In this document: piece by piece, positions 1 to 8,614 of the stretch
Layout: each line of letters begins with the position of its first letter
How positions within the stretch are numbered: position 1 is the stretch's first letter
Assembly: GCF_000014445.1 (NCBI RefSeq)
Contig: NC_008531.1
Location: forward strand, 1,929,001 to 1,993,000
Length of the DNA: 64,000 nt
Direction: 5' to 3'
Source: Leuconostoc mesenteroides subsp. mesenteroides ATCC 8293
GTDB taxonomy: Bacteria; Bacillota; Bacilli; Lactobacillales; Lactobacillaceae
Made by a program: the position numbers and the translations under genes
The notes under the pieces: generated by a model
Seen by the model: the letters and a program-made list of their open reading frames with translations, nothing else
Told to the model about the DNA's origin: nothing
Databases searched by the model: none

Positions 1-549
1 ATAATCAACATTAATATTTTGCTCTACAGCATCTTCAAATACCTCAACCGCCACCGTGCCTTGCCCAGCCATGGTACGCCGATCATCAAATGGTGCTACA
101 AAGAACATATTATGTTTTTCAGTGTATTCAAACGCTGCACTTTGTGCTTCGTCAAAGGTATCACCGACTAGGATTACCGTAACATATTGACCACCAAAAC
201 GTTTAACCGCTTCTACTTTTTGATTTGGTGTAATGACTGGCATAAAAATAGTTGCTTGTATCTTTAAATTATGACATGTATCGGCTACGCCTTGCGCGTG
301 GTTTCCAGCTGAAGCAGCAACAACCCCATTATTGAGTTTTTCTTTCTCTGCCTTAATGATATTGTAGTAGGCACCACGAATTTTGAACGAACGAACCCGT
401 TGCATATCTTCTCGTTTAAGATACACATTAGCTCTATATTTTTTTGATAGATAGTCATCATATGCCAATGGCGTATGCGTTACTACCTTTGACAAGACTC
501 GATGCGCCTCATCTATTTCTTCAGCCGTTAGCTTTCCCTCAGTCGTCAT
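1..549 (-). CDS. ilvA: Threonine dehydratase (threonine ammonia-lyase), N-terminal part, cut by window edge
   Basis: PLP enzyme that deaminates threonine to 2-oxobutyrate, the first committed step to isoleucine. The 183 codons visible begin at an ATG (547-549) and read MTTEGKLTAEEIDEAHRVL, followed by the PLP-lysine motif RSFKIRGAYY near residue 55 and the family motif AASAGNHAQGVA near residue 80. The C-terminal part, including any regulatory ACT-like domain, lies outside the window, so it cannot be said whether this is a biosynthetic or a short catabolic form. It is the fourth gene of the ilvB-N-C-A order, 71 bp after ilvC, which supports the biosynthetic role. Confidence 0.93.
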   Translation of the reverse strand, partial: MTTEGKLTAEEIDEAHRVLSKVVTHTPLAYDDYLSKKYRANVYLKREDMQRVRSFKIRGAYYNIIKAEKEKLNNGVVAASAGNHAQGVADTCHNLKIQATIFMPVITPNQKVEAVKRFGGQYVTVILVGDTFDEAQSAAFEYTEKHNMFFVAPFDDRRTMAGQGTVAVEVFEDAVEQNINVDY

Positions 550-620
550 GTATTCATCTCCAATTACTAATTCATTTTATGTACGAAAAGCACGCATTTC
601 GGTCAATGCTTCTCATTTTG

Positions 621-1664
621 TTACTTTGCTGCTGAGAATTGCTCAGTATCTGCTGCTGTCGAGTACTTATCTGCATCTGAAATCCATGGCATCATAGCAC
701 GAACCTTCTTACCTGTTTGCTCGTACAAACCGCTCTTATACTCTGTCCGCATCTTTTCCAAATCCTTCAAACCAGAATTGTATTCTGCCAACCACTTCTT
801 AGCATAAGTACCATCTTGGATATCCTTCAAAACATCACGCATTCCTTGCTTTGATTCTTCAGTGATGATACGTGGTCCGTTCAACATTTCACCATATTCA
901 CAAGTATTTGAGCAATCGTGTCTCATCTTCTCGAAACCACCTTCAAAGATCAAATCAACAATCATCTTCATTTCATGAGATGTTTCGAAATAAGCCAATT
1001 CAGGTGAGTAACCTGCTTCCACCAATGTGTTAAATCCTGCCTCAATCAATTGTGTTAAGCCACCACAAAGTACAGCTTGTTCACCAAACAAGTCTTCTGT
1101 TGTTTCTTCTTCAAAAGTCGTTTCCAAGATACCTGCGCGACCTGAACCAATACCTTTCGCATAGGCCTTGGCCACTTCAGCTGTATCACCCGTAGGATCT
1201 TGATGAACACCATACAAAGAAGGAATCCCACCCCCTTCAACGAATTGGCGACGTTCAATGTTTCCTGGACCCTTTGGCGCAATGATCATGACATTAATAT
1301 CAGCATTGGGCTTAATCAAACCATAAACAATGTTGAACCCATGAGAAAATCCAAGGTAAGAACCTGCCTTAAGGTTAGGCTCAACTTCTTTCTCCCAAAC
1401 TGCCGCTTGTAATTCGTCAGGGGTTTCCATCATAACAACATCCGCTTGTGCCGTTGCTTCAGCAGCTGAGTAAACTTCGAACCCATCTTTTTTAGCACTA
1501 TCAAAAGATTTTCCTGGGCGCAATCCCATGATGACATCAAATCCTGAGTCGCGTAGATTATTCGCTTGAGCATGCCCTTGTGCACCATAGCCAATAACTG
1601 CAATCTTTTTGTTTTCCAATGGTGTTGTATCAATATCTTTATCATAAAACATTTTTGTAGTCAT
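621..1664 (-). CDS. ilvC: Ketol-acid reductoisomerase (class I)
   Basis: Converts 2-acetolactate or 2-aceto-2-hydroxybutyrate to the dihydroxy acids with NADPH and Mg2+, the second step of valine and isoleucine synthesis. At 347 residues it fits the short class I enzymes. The Rossmann motif GYGAQGHAQA lies near residue 25, the metal-binding segment TTEDLFGEQAVLCGG near 190 and FETSHEMKMIVDLI near 228. The cofactor loop reads GLRPGKSFDSAKKDG. It follows ilvN by 36 bp with a GGAGG ribosome-binding site, and is part of one minus-strand operon. Confidence 0.97.
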   Translation of the reverse strand: MTTKMFYDKDIDTTPLENKKIAVIGYGAQGHAQANNLRDSGFDVIMGLRPGKSFDSAKKDGFEVYSAAEATAQADVVMMETPDELQAAVWEKEVEPNLKAGSYLGFSHGFNIVYGLIKPNADINVMIIAPKGPGNIERRQFVEGGGIPSLYGVHQDPTGDTAEVAKAYAKGIGSGRAGILETTFEEETTEDLFGEQAVLCGGLTQLIEAGFNTLVEAGYSPELAYFETSHEMKMIVDLIFEGGFEKMRHDCSNTCEYGEMLNGPRIITEESKQGMRDVLKDIQDGTYAKKWLAEYNSGLKDLEKMRTEYKSGLYEQTGKKVRAMMPWISDADKYSTAADTEQFSAAK

Positions 1665-1700
1665 AATAAAATCCTCCGTGATTTTAAATTCATTTTCTAA

Positions 1701-1946
1701 TTAATAATGGCAAAAACCATCATTTACCGTTAATACATCTAATTGCTTCAATAAGTTACGTCGTACTGTTGCTGTTTGTTTGTCATTTTGAGATTCAAAG
1801 ATAAATGAAATTGTCGAAATCTTTTGATCTTCATCTGGCGTCACCATTAGTGATTTAATGTTCAGATTTAACCGTGTCAACACACTCGCAAACCTTACTA
1901 ACAATCCAGGACGATTGTACACACGTGTTATAAATGTTTTATCCAT
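1701..1946 (-). CDS. ilvN: Acetolactate synthase small (regulatory) subunit, short form
   Basis: An 81-residue ACT-domain protein (start MDKTFITRVYNRPGLLVRFA) that would bind and regulate IlvB. The ACT fold is visible as the N-terminal strand, the GLLVRFASVLTRLNLNI helix segment and a second half ending in DVLTVNDG. Usual IlvH/IlvN subunits are about 160 residues with an additional C-terminal domain, which is absent here. Its start ATG overlaps the ilvB stop by one base (TAATG), typical of translational coupling. Valine sensitivity may differ from the full-length type; that is inference. Confidence 0.88.
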   Translation of the reverse strand: MDKTFITRVYNRPGLLVRFASVLTRLNLNIKSLMVTPDEDQKISTISFIFESQNDKQTATVRRNLLKQLDVLTVNDGFCHY

Positions 1947-3658
1947 TAAGCATCCTCCTCGGTAATCATGTCACGATAAGGCGCACCCGCATTAACCATT
2001 GGCAAAACCTTTACATCATCAGGAATAATTATTTCAATTAGTACTGACTTGTCCGATTGAAAAGCTAATTGCAAATCTTCAAGCATTCGCTCAGGCTTCT
2101 CAATTCGAACATAATTAATACCATACGCCTGTGCTAACTGATTAAATTGTGGTTGTGATTTGAAAACTGTACTAGATAATCGACCATTATAAAATAGTGT
2201 TTGCCATTGTCTCACCATTCCTAATGAATGGTTGTTCAACAATATGATCTTAATATTTAAGTCATTATCGTTTAAAATTGCTAGCTCTTCTGACGTCATT
2301 TGAAAACCGCCATCACCAACAAAAAGTACCACCTCTTTGTCCCGTCTTGCAAACTTCGCCCCAATCGCTGCCGGAATACCGTACCCCATTGTCCCCAAAC
2401 CACCGGAAGTCAACATCTGGTAATTATTCTGGAATGGATAATACTGTGCTACCCACATTTGATGTTGACCAACATCTGTGACCACAACCGCCTCACCTTT
2501 AGTAACTTTGCCAACCGCTTGAATCACTGCTTGTGGCATAATCGCTGTTTCTGACTTCTGATAGTGAAACATTGAATCTCTTTTCGCTTGACGAATACTT
2601 TCTTCCCATTTTGACGTATCTGTCATTTTGGCATTTTTAATTTCCGTCAAGATTGCATTTAACGCATCGTCAGCACTAGCATGTATAGCGTGAGCGGTTG
2701 GTAGCACTTTCCCTAATTCCGTTTCATCAATATCAATATGAGCGATGGTTGCATGTTTTGCAAAATCATCAACATTCGTAACAACACGATCATCAAATCT
2801 CGAACCAATATTTAAAACAAAGTCAGCCTGGTCAACAGCTTGATTGGCTGCTATGGATCCATGCATGCCCACCATTCCCAAAAATAGTGGGTTTTCTGAT
2901 TCAACTGCTCCGAGTCCCAATAATGTTGAAACAGTCGGTATGTGGTAGTGCTGTATAAGTATGCGTAGTAAATCTTGTGCATTTGATTTCAAAACCCCTG
3001 CCCCAGTAATAATAAGTGGCTGACGAGCTTTAGACAAAGCCGCTACTAATTGATGAATCTGAACAGCATCAACATCCGGTTTTTGCGTATCAATTTGACG
3101 TAGCCAGATATCAGCTTGACTTTCTTCAGTGTCCTTTGCCAACATCACGCTCTTTGGCAAATCAATTAACACTGGGCCCGGACGACCAGAAACAGCCACC
3201 TTAAATGCTTCTTCAACAATTAACGGCAATTCGCCAACTGTTCTAACTTGGTAACTCACCTTAGTTATTGAACTTGTAATTGACAAAATGTCTAACTCTT
3301 GAAAAGCATCTGAACCAATAGCTGCCGATCCTACTTGGCCGGATATCACAACAAGCGGTACAGAGTCACAAAACGCATCTGCTATACCAGTGACGGTATT
3401 TGTCGCTCCCGGACCAGACGTGACTAGAACAACACCTGGTTTCCCTGTAGCTTTAGCATAGCCTTCCGCAGCGTGAGCAGCTGCTTGTTCATGTCGAACA
3501 AGTATGTGCTTGATGTGCGATGATTCATATAGTGCGTCATATAGCGGTATAACAGCTCCACCAGGGTATCCAAAGAGACTATTAACACCTGCTTTCTCTA
3601 AAGAATCTAGTAGTATGTGTGCCCCATTTTTACCTTCGGTTAATACTACATTTTTCAT
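1946..3658 (-). CDS. ilvB: Acetolactate synthase large (catalytic) subunit
   Basis: ThDP enzyme condensing pyruvate with pyruvate or 2-oxobutyrate. The 570 residues show the N-terminal ThDP glutamate in LVRHEQAAAHAAEGYAK (about residue 55), a central FAD-type domain, and the C-terminal ThDP motif VGDGGFQMT followed about 25 residues later by LLNNHSLGMV. Partner IlvN overlaps immediately downstream, which favours the anabolic synthase over the catabolic AlsS. It is the first gene of the operon. A DNA region of about 310 bp containing a consensus promoter precedes it, and no leader peptide or T-box is visible there. Confidence 0.95.
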   Translation of the reverse strand: MKNVVLTEGKNGAHILLDSLEKAGVNSLFGYPGGAVIPLYDALYESSHIKHILVRHEQAAAHAAEGYAKATGKPGVVLVTSGPGATNTVTGIADAFCDSVPLVVISGQVGSAAIGSDAFQELDILSITSSITKVSYQVRTVGELPLIVEEAFKVAVSGRPGPVLIDLPKSVMLAKDTEESQADIWLRQIDTQKPDVDAVQIHQLVAALSKARQPLIITGAGVLKSNAQDLLRILIQHYHIPTVSTLLGLGAVESENPLFLGMVGMHGSIAANQAVDQADFVLNIGSRFDDRVVTNVDDFAKHATIAHIDIDETELGKVLPTAHAIHASADDALNAILTEIKNAKMTDTSKWEESIRQAKRDSMFHYQKSETAIMPQAVIQAVGKVTKGEAVVVTDVGQHQMWVAQYYPFQNNYQMLTSGGLGTMGYGIPAAIGAKFARRDKEVVLFVGDGGFQMTSEELAILNDNDLNIKIILLNNHSLGMVRQWQTLFYNGRLSSTVFKSQPQFNQLAQAYGINYVRIEKPERMLEDLQLAFQSDKSVLIEIIIPDDVKVLPMVNAGAPYRDMITEEDA

Positions 3659-3736
3659 AGCTTACTCCCTTCTTAAATTTATCAGCCACTTCGAAAATTA
3701 GTAAAATTAGATTTTGATTAACAAAGCAACAAGTGT

Positions 3737-3765
3737 ATTGTGACAAATCGAATTAGTGCTGTCAA
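3737..3765 (-). promoter_or_regulatory. Predicted promoter of the ilvBNCA operon
   Basis: On the minus strand TTGACA (3760-3765) is followed after exactly 17 nt by CACAAT (3737-3742), leaving a 5' UTR of about 70 nt before ilvB. No terminator hairpin, T-box or leader ORF was found between this promoter and ilvB. The rest of the 3659-3976 gap is AT-rich and carries the divergent promoter region of the ABC gene. Confidence 0.6.
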
Positions 3766-3976
3766 CGTTGAAAACGGAAAAACCATGAAAAGAGAATGAT
3801 ATTAAAACTAATCATCACTTGGTACAACAGTATTTCTGAAATGAATATATAACTTTGGAATATTTAAGCCTATATAAAAACGGAATATTTTTAGTAATCA
3901 CAGCAACTAACTAATTATAAAAATGATATTCTGAATCTATAATTTCATTTATTTTTAATACAAAGGAGAGCAGTAT

Positions 3977-4768
3977 ATGACAAATAATGCTGTATTATCG
4001 ATGAAAAAGGTTTCGTTTGAACGAGACAAAATAATATTAAAAAATATTAATTGGTCTTTGCATAGAGGCGAAAATTGGGTGCTGATGGGGCTAAATGGTG
4101 CTGGAAAAACCACACTACTATCATTGATTTATGGTAATCATTGGGCAACAACCGGAAGCATAGAAGTTCTCGGAGAAACTTTTGGGAAGACAAATGTTTT
4201 AGCGTTGAAAAAACGCATTGGTCTCATTTCTACTGCCGTACAATCTCAATTTCCAGAACATCATCTAGCCCAATATATTGTATTGAGTGGAAAATTTGGT
4301 ACCATTGGTATTCACAATGATTTTGAAAAAAATGACTTGAACGAAGCCATTGGACTATTAAAGAAACTAGGCGGGGATGAGTTAATTAATAAACCTTATC
4401 GCATTCTATCCCAAGGCCAACGACAGCTGGTGCTAATTGCCAGGGCTTTGTTAGGAAAACCTGAACTGCTTATACTTGACGAACCATGTAATGGTTTAGA
4501 TTTATTCTCCCGCGAATTATTGTTGGAACAAATTAATAAGCTCGCTCAATTGCCTAATCACCCAACCTTACTATTTGTCTCCCACTACACCGAGGAAATT
4601 TTACCGATCTTTAAAAACATTATGTTGCTTAAACAAGGTGAAATTTTTGCACAGGGAACGCGTGATAAGATATTAACAGAAAACGTACTTTCTAATTTTT
4701 ATCCCAAACCCATCAAAATATTGCCCATAACTAATAATCGTTTCGCAGTATATCCAGCCGAATTATGA
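3977..4768 (+). CDS. ABC transporter ATP-binding protein (YlmA/ModF-like)
   Basis: A single ABC ATPase domain of 263 residues: Walker A GLNGAGKTT near residue 38, signature ILSQGQRQL near 145, Walker B LLILDEPCNGLD near 165, and a switch histidine in LFVSHYTEE. No permease gene adjoins it, and the signature lacks the canonical LSGGQ. Such stand-alone ATPases are commonly annotated as YlmA- or molybdate-type, but the substrate cannot be read from sequence. It is divergent from ilvB; the start has an AAAGGAGAG ribosome-binding site. The leader-peptide unit follows on the same strand. Confidence 0.85.
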   Translation: MTNNAVLSMKKVSFERDKIILKNINWSLHRGENWVLMGLNGAGKTTLLSLIYGNHWATTGSIEVLGETFGKTNVLALKKRIGLISTAVQSQFPEHHLAQYIVLSGKFGTIGIHNDFEKNDLNEAIGLLKKLGGDELINKPYRILSQGQRQLVLIARALLGKPELLILDEPCNGLDLFSRELLLEQINKLAQLPNHPTLLFVSHYTEEILPIFKNIMLLKQGEIFAQGTRDKILTENVLSNFYPKPIKILPITNNRFAVYPAEL

Positions 4769-4783
4769 AATTTAAATGTGAAG

Positions 4784-4812
4784 TTGACATTATATTTCTT
4801 ATATGATTTAAT
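4784..4812 (+). promoter_or_regulatory. Predicted promoter of the orphan Ile/Val/Leu leader
   Basis: TTGACA (4784-4789), 17-nt spacer, TTTAAT (4807-4812), only 15 bp after the ABC gene stop. The start would fall about 25 nt before the leader ATG, so the leader is an independent transcript and not a read-through product. Confidence 0.65.
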
Positions 4813-4843
4813 TTAAGTTAAATAAAACGTCGGAGAAAATGCT

Positions 4844-4906
4844 ATGAATAAGATCATATCAGCAACTACAAAACTCATTCTCAGCGTCATCGTCATTATT
4901 ACCTAA
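4844..4906 (+). CDS. 20-residue Ile/Val/Leu/Thr-rich leader peptide
   Basis: ATG with a CGGAGA ribosome-binding site 7-8 nt upstream encodes MNKIISATTKLILSVIVIIT and a TAA stop. The run LILSVIVIIT has the composition of ilv-operon leader peptides. Its codons include CTC, GTC, ATC and ATA, which low-GC lactic acid bacteria usually use sparingly. It is followed by overlapping hairpins and a strong intrinsic terminator (see next entries), the layout of translation-dependent attenuation. What is missing is a target: no plus-strand gene lies downstream before the convergent phosphoketolase terminator. Coding is inferred from the start signal, composition and RNA structure. Confidence 0.72.
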   Translation: MNKIISATTKLILSVIVIIT

Positions 4907-4967
4907 TGACAATGAGCTGATGTTTGTGCTGCTTATTGTCGTCTAAGACTATGAGCGGCTGATATGG
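4881..4967 (+). promoter_or_regulatory. Alternating hairpins of the orphan ilv-type attenuator
   Basis: Hairpin 1:2 joins TCAGC (4881-4885) with GCTGA (4916-4920) and is extended by the TCAT/ATGA and GTCATT/AATGAC pairs, covering the Ile/Val codons. Alternative 2:3 pairs GACAATGAGC (4908-4917) with GCTTATTGTC (4931-4940). Hairpin 3:4 pairs 4928-4940 with 4947-4959, 12 of 13 positions. A further option pairs GCTGAT (4958-4963) with ATTAGC (4986-4991) in the 5' arm of the terminator. These mutually exclusive helices are read by eye and have not been folded. Confidence 0.6.
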
Positions 4968-4979
4968 TGATTTACAAAA

Positions 4980-5010
4980 CCCCCAATTAGCTAACTAATT
5001 GGGGGTTTTT
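4980..5010 (+). terminator. Intrinsic terminator of the orphan ilv leader
   Basis: A perfect 11-bp stem, CCCCCAATTAG with CTAATTGGGGG, 4-nt loop, followed by TTTTT. The 5011-5126 stretch beyond it has no convincing gene on the plus strand; an 11-codon ATG frame exists but has no coding support. Confidence 0.9.
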
Positions 5011-5126
5011 ATTATTCATATTACGCTTACAATTTTGCATTGCAAATCAAAAAATAAAAGGAACTTATTAAGTAAAACTATGTGGCACTTTTACATGGTT
5101 TCGTTTAGTATGTAGTCAATTTAGCC

Positions 5127-5162
5127 ATAAAAAAACCAACTATTAAAAATAATAGTTGGTTT
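5127..5162 (-). terminator. Terminator of the phosphoketolase gene
   Basis: A 12-bp stem, AAACCAACTATT with AATAGTTGGTTT, with a T-run on the minus strand, 19 bp after the phosphoketolase stop. Confidence 0.85.
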
Positions 5163-5180
5163 TGATAAAATAATTTTAAA

Positions 5181-7622
5181 TTACTTAAGTGGTGACCATG
5201 TCCAGTCAGTGAATTCTTCGATATCACGACCTTCGTTACGAGTAACTTGGAAATGCTTTGCCAAAGTATCATCCATCTTAGCGATGAATGTATCAGCAGC
5301 AGCTTGATCAATCTTACCATTTGCAGACAAGATTTCAGCAGCTTCCTTAGCTTGATGGAAGCGATCCAAGTGTGAATATACACGCATATCATATGTCGTT
5401 GTGATGTCACCATCTTCACGATATCCATGAACGTATACATCACCCGTGAACTTACGTTCGAAGAAGAATGATTCAATCAAGTTTTCATAAGCATGGAAAC
5501 CGAAGATAACTGGTGTATCAGCTTGGAAATACTTGTTGAATTCTTCGGCTGATAATTCACGTTCATCATTCATGTTAGGTTCTGACTTCTTTTGCAAACG
5601 TAGTAATTCAACAACGTTAACATAACGGAACTTAACATCTGGGAATGCTTGGTTAATCAACCACAAAGCAGCCAAAGTTTCAATTGTTGGTTCAGTACCA
5701 GCAGATGCGAATGTAATATCAACATCACTAGAAGGTGCAGTAGAAGCCCAATCAATGATCTTCAAACCTTCGTTAGCCAATACTTCAGCTTCTTCAACTG
5801 TAAACCATTGTTGACGTGGTTGCTTAGAAGCAATCAACAAGTTAACCTTATGACGTTCTGAGAAAGCACGTTCTTGAACAGCCAACAATGAGTTACCATC
5901 AGCTGGCAAATATTCACGAATAAAGTTAGACTTCTTTTCAGCCAAGTGAGTCAACATACCTGGATCTTGGTGAGTATATCCATTGTGATCTTGTTGGAAA
6001 GCAGTTGAAGTTGCAATCAAGTTCAATGATGGATAGTCATTACGCCATGCTTGTTCTGAAGCGTGACGCAACCACTTGAAGTGTTGCGTAACCATTGTAT
6101 CGACAACACGCAAGAATGACTCGTATGATGCGAAGATTCCAACACGACCAGTCAAAGTATATCCTTCAAGCCAACCTTCAGCTTGATGTTCAGACAATTG
6201 TGAATCAATAATGCGACCCGTAGGGCTCAACAATTGATCTTGTGGTTCCTTGATTTCTTCCATCCATTGACGTGGTGTAACATTGAACAATCCCCACAAA
6301 CGGTTTGACATTGTTTCATCAGGACCGAAGAAGCGGAAACGAGTTGGGTTCAATTGTGAAACAGCACCCAAGTAGTTTGACAATGTTGCCATGTCCATAT
6401 TGCGCTTGCTATCAGCGAATTCCTTACCACGTGTATCATCATTGATATCGTTAGCGAATTCTCTCCAGTTAGGCAACTTCAAGTCTGAACGATCAGCACC
6501 ACCATTTGTAATAGGGTTAGCTGACATACGCTTGTCACCCTTAGGAGCGATAGCTTTCAATTCATCCTTCAAAGAACCATCAGCATTGAATAATTCTTCA
6601 GGCTTGTATGAGTTCATCCAGTCTTCGAATTCAGGCAATGTTGCAAGATCGTGTTGTTCAAGAGGCAATGGCACTTGGTGCGCACGGAATGAGTTTTCAA
6701 TAGGATTGTTACTTGCATCGTGCGTTGGTCCACCCCAGCCCTTTGGCAAGCGAGCAATAATTACTGGCCATGCAGGGATTTCACCATCTTGATACTTACC
6801 ATTTTCACGTGCATCATTTTGAATAGCTTGAATATCTTCAATAGCTTGATCCAAAATGTTTGCTGCAAGTTGGTGATATGTTGCGTAGTCATGAATATCA
6901 TCGTTTTCGATGAAGCGAGGTGAATAACCCAAACCTTCAAAGAACTTTGTGATTTCTTCATCACTCATACGTGAGAAGATAGTTGGGTTTGAAATCTTGA
7001 ATCCGTTCAAATCCAAGACAGGCAAAACGGCACCATCATTCTTAGCATTCAAAAACTTAATTGAGTGCCATGAAGCCATTGAAGGACCTGTTTCAGCTTC
7101 ACCATCACCAACAACTGCGAAAGCAACTTGGTCAGGATTGTCCAAAACGGCACCAAAAGCGTGGCTCAATGAATAGCCCAATTCACCACCTTCGTGTAAT
7201 GAACCAGGTGTTTGAGCTGTCATGTGTGATCCAATACCGCCAGGGAATGAGAAACGCTTGAACAAGTGGCTCATACCTTCGATATCTTGAGTAATTTCAG
7301 GATAATCTTCAGTATATGCGCCGTCTAAGTAAGCGTTAGTAACCATAACTTGGCCACCGTGACCAGGACCACCAACGTAAAACATGTTCAAACCATACTT
7401 GTTGATCAAACGGTTAGCATGTGCATACAAGAATGTCTGACCTGAGATAGTACCCCAGTGTCCGATTGGCTTAACTTTTACATCTTCAGCCTTGATAGGT
7501 GTATTAGTAACTGAGAACAATGGGTTGCTCTTCAAAAAGATCATCCCAGCTGACAAATAGTTAGTTGCGCGCCACCACTTATCAACAAGTTCCAAGTACT
7601 CTTTTGAATCGAAATCTGCCAT
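5181..7622 (-). CDS. xpkA: Xylulose-5-phosphate/fructose-6-phosphate phosphoketolase
   Basis: ThDP enzyme of heterofermentation, splitting xylulose 5-phosphate with phosphate into acetyl phosphate and glyceraldehyde 3-phosphate. The 813 residues are full length for the family. Visible hallmarks: [18 protein letters not shown] and [13 protein letters not shown] near residues 55-90, [23 protein letters not shown] near 145, the ThDP motif [18 protein letters not shown] near 170, and [13 protein letters not shown] near 545. Codon use is highly biased, as expected for an abundant glycolytic enzyme. It works with G6P dehydrogenase (53839-55299) in the same 6-phosphogluconate/phosphoketolase pathway. 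It is monocistronic, with its own promoter and terminator. Confidence 0.97.
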   Translation of the reverse strand: MADFDSKEYLELVDKWWRATNYLSAGMIFLKSNPLFSVTNTPIKAEDVKVKPIGHWGTISGQTFLYAHANRLINKYGLNMFYVGGPGHGGQVMVTNAYLDGAYTEDYPEITQDIEGMSHLFKRFSFPGGIGSHMTAQTPGSLHEGGELGYSLSHAFGAVLDNPDQVAFAVVGDGEAETGPSMASWHSIKFLNAKNDGAVLPVLDLNGFKISNPTIFSRMSDEEITKFFEGLGYSPRFIENDDIHDYATYHQLAANILDQAIEDIQAIQNDARENGKYQDGEIPAWPVIIARLPKGWGGPTHDASNNPIENSFRAHQVPLPLEQHDLATLPEFEDWMNSYKPEELFNADGSLKDELKAIAPKGDKRMSANPITNGGADRSDLKLPNWREFANDINDDTRGKEFADSKRNMDMATLSNYLGAVSQLNPTRFRFFGPDETMSNRLWGLFNVTPRQWMEEIKEPQDQLLSPTGRIIDSQLSEHQAEGWLEGYTLTGRVGIFASYESFLRVVDTMVTQHFKWLRHASEQAWRNDYPSLNLIATSTAFQQDHNGYTHQDPGMLTHLAEKKSNFIREYLPADGNSLLAVQERAFSERHKVNLLIASKQPRQQWFTVEEAEVLANEGLKIIDWASTAPSSDVDITFASAGTEPTIETLAALWLINQAFPDVKFRYVNVVELLRLQKKSEPNMNDERELSAEEFNKYFQADTPVIFGFHAYENLIESFFFERKFTGDVYVHGYREDGDITTTYDMRVYSHLDRFHQAKEAAEILSANGKIDQAAADTFIAKMDDTLAKHFQVTRNEGRDIEEFTDWTWSPLK

Positions 7623-7699
7623 GAGATTAAGTACTCCTTATTTTTTGCAAGAATCATAAACACCGTAAACCACGAACTTCTTCCGTTATTTACTCTTAC

Positions 7700-7728
7700 A
7701 GTATAACCGATTACAGATTTTTCTTCAA
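7700..7728 (-). promoter_or_regulatory. Predicted promoter of the phosphoketolase gene
   Basis: On the minus strand TTGAAG (7723-7728), 17 nt, TATACT (7700-7705), giving a 5' UTR of about 70 nt with a GGAG site before the ATG. Confidence 0.65.
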
Positions 7729-7808
7729 GGGAAAAGGTTCAATTGGGTCAGGTTTTTAAAAAATGTGGTTGGCTTTTTAATTATATTGGAACGTACCAAT
7801 GCTGTAAC

Positions 7809-8537
7809 TTATTCGGAGTCTAAACTCACGAAGGCATTATAGCGAAGATACTTATAATGTAAACGCATTGTCGAAAATTCTAGCGGTGTTCCATCATCCA
7901 TGAAGAAAATGCCTTCCATGATGCCGACTGGTTCGTTAGCAGTTAATTCTAGCAACTCTTGGTCCTCATCATTAGAAGGCTCAGCCATAATGGTCATAAA
8001 CGACTTAGTTACCGTGCGGTGCTTTGTTTTTTCGATATATTCATAAACGGATCCGGAAACTATCGTTCTGTTCAGCCCAGGCAAAACATTGATAGGTACA
8101 TAGCCTCGTTCAATCATAAATGGTACCCCTTCTAGTCGGCGTAACCGTTTAATTTCATAGACAAAATCTCCCTCGTTTAAAAAAAGGGCCTGTTGTTGTT
8201 CGGTTGTAGCCGGAATGACTTGAAAATCCAACAATTCAATGCTTGGCGCTTTTCCATCAACACGAAACGAATCAGAAACACCTAGGTTAGATCCTTCATG
8301 TTGGAAAATTGCATGGTTTTTTAGATAAAGCGGATTAACAAAGGTGCCACTGCCACGCTTTTTAAAGATAACACCTTGTTGCACCAGTACATTAAGTGCC
8401 CGTTTGATTGATGAGCGTGACACACCATATTGCTCAGCCAAAGAACGTTCGTCTGGTAATTTTAAGTTGGGAAATTCGCCCTGGTAAATTTTTTGTTTTA
8501 GATCCGCTTGTACGGTAACATAGATAGATTCTGACAT
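7809..8537 (-). CDS. GntR/HutC-family transcriptional regulator (UTRA domain)
   Basis: A 242-residue regulator when started at MSESIYVTVQADLKQKI, where GntR proteins normally begin; the longer in-frame start at 8561 would add eight residues overlapping the promoter. The winged helix covers residues about 3-68 (SLAEQYGVSRSSIKRALNVLVQQGVI), and the UTRA effector domain about 90-235. There is no Shine-Dalgarno sequence, and a TATACT box ends only about 10 nt before the ATG, so the mRNA is probably leaderless or nearly so. A GntR-type operator lies between this gene and the divergent ybaK-like gene, suggesting autoregulation. The ligand (often a sugar phosphate) is unknown. Confidence 0.88.
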   Translation of the reverse strand: MSESIYVTVQADLKQKIYQGEFPNLKLPDERSLAEQYGVSRSSIKRALNVLVQQGVIFKKRGSGTFVNPLYLKNHAIFQHEGSNLGVSDSFRVDGKAPSIELLDFQVIPATTEQQQALFLNEGDFVYEIKRLRRLEGVPFMIERGYVPINVLPGLNRTIVSGSVYEYIEKTKHRTVTKSFMTIMAEPSNDEDQELLELTANEPVGIMEGIFFMDDGTPLEFSTMRLHYKYLRYNAFVSLDSE

Positions 8538-8547
8538 AGTAATTATT

Positions 8548-8607
8548 AGTATACCACACATTGGTCAGACCAGTCATTGTATTGGTGGACCCAATTTGTG
8601 ATAAAAT
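8548..8607. promoter_or_regulatory. Divergent promoters with GntR-type operator
   Basis: The minus-strand -10 TATACT (8548-8553) serves the GntR gene and a plus-strand TGTGATAAAAT (extended -10, TAAAAT at 8602-8607) serves the deacylase gene. Between them is the odd-centre palindrome TGGTCAGACCA (8562-8572) with flanks ATTGGTC-A-GACCAGT. It resembles the TGGTCTAGACCA sites known for NagR/DasR-type HutC regulators. It sits in the spacer of the gntR promoter. Operator assignment is inference from sequence likeness. Confidence 0.6.
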
Positions 8608-8614
8608 ATTACTT

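Noticed and set aside
444..635. 63-codon plus-strand ORF opposite ilvA/ilvC
   Set aside because: Lies antisense across the ilvA start and the ilvC end; no ribosome-binding site and no recognisable domain.
5075..5112. 11-codon ATG frame behind the orphan ilv terminator as a target gene
   Set aside because: Too short, no ribosome-binding site at proper distance, and it runs into the phosphoketolase terminator.
6391..6792. 133-codon plus-strand ORF inside the phosphoketolase gene
   Set aside because: Antisense shadow of a strongly codon-biased gene; peptide has no domain and no start signal.
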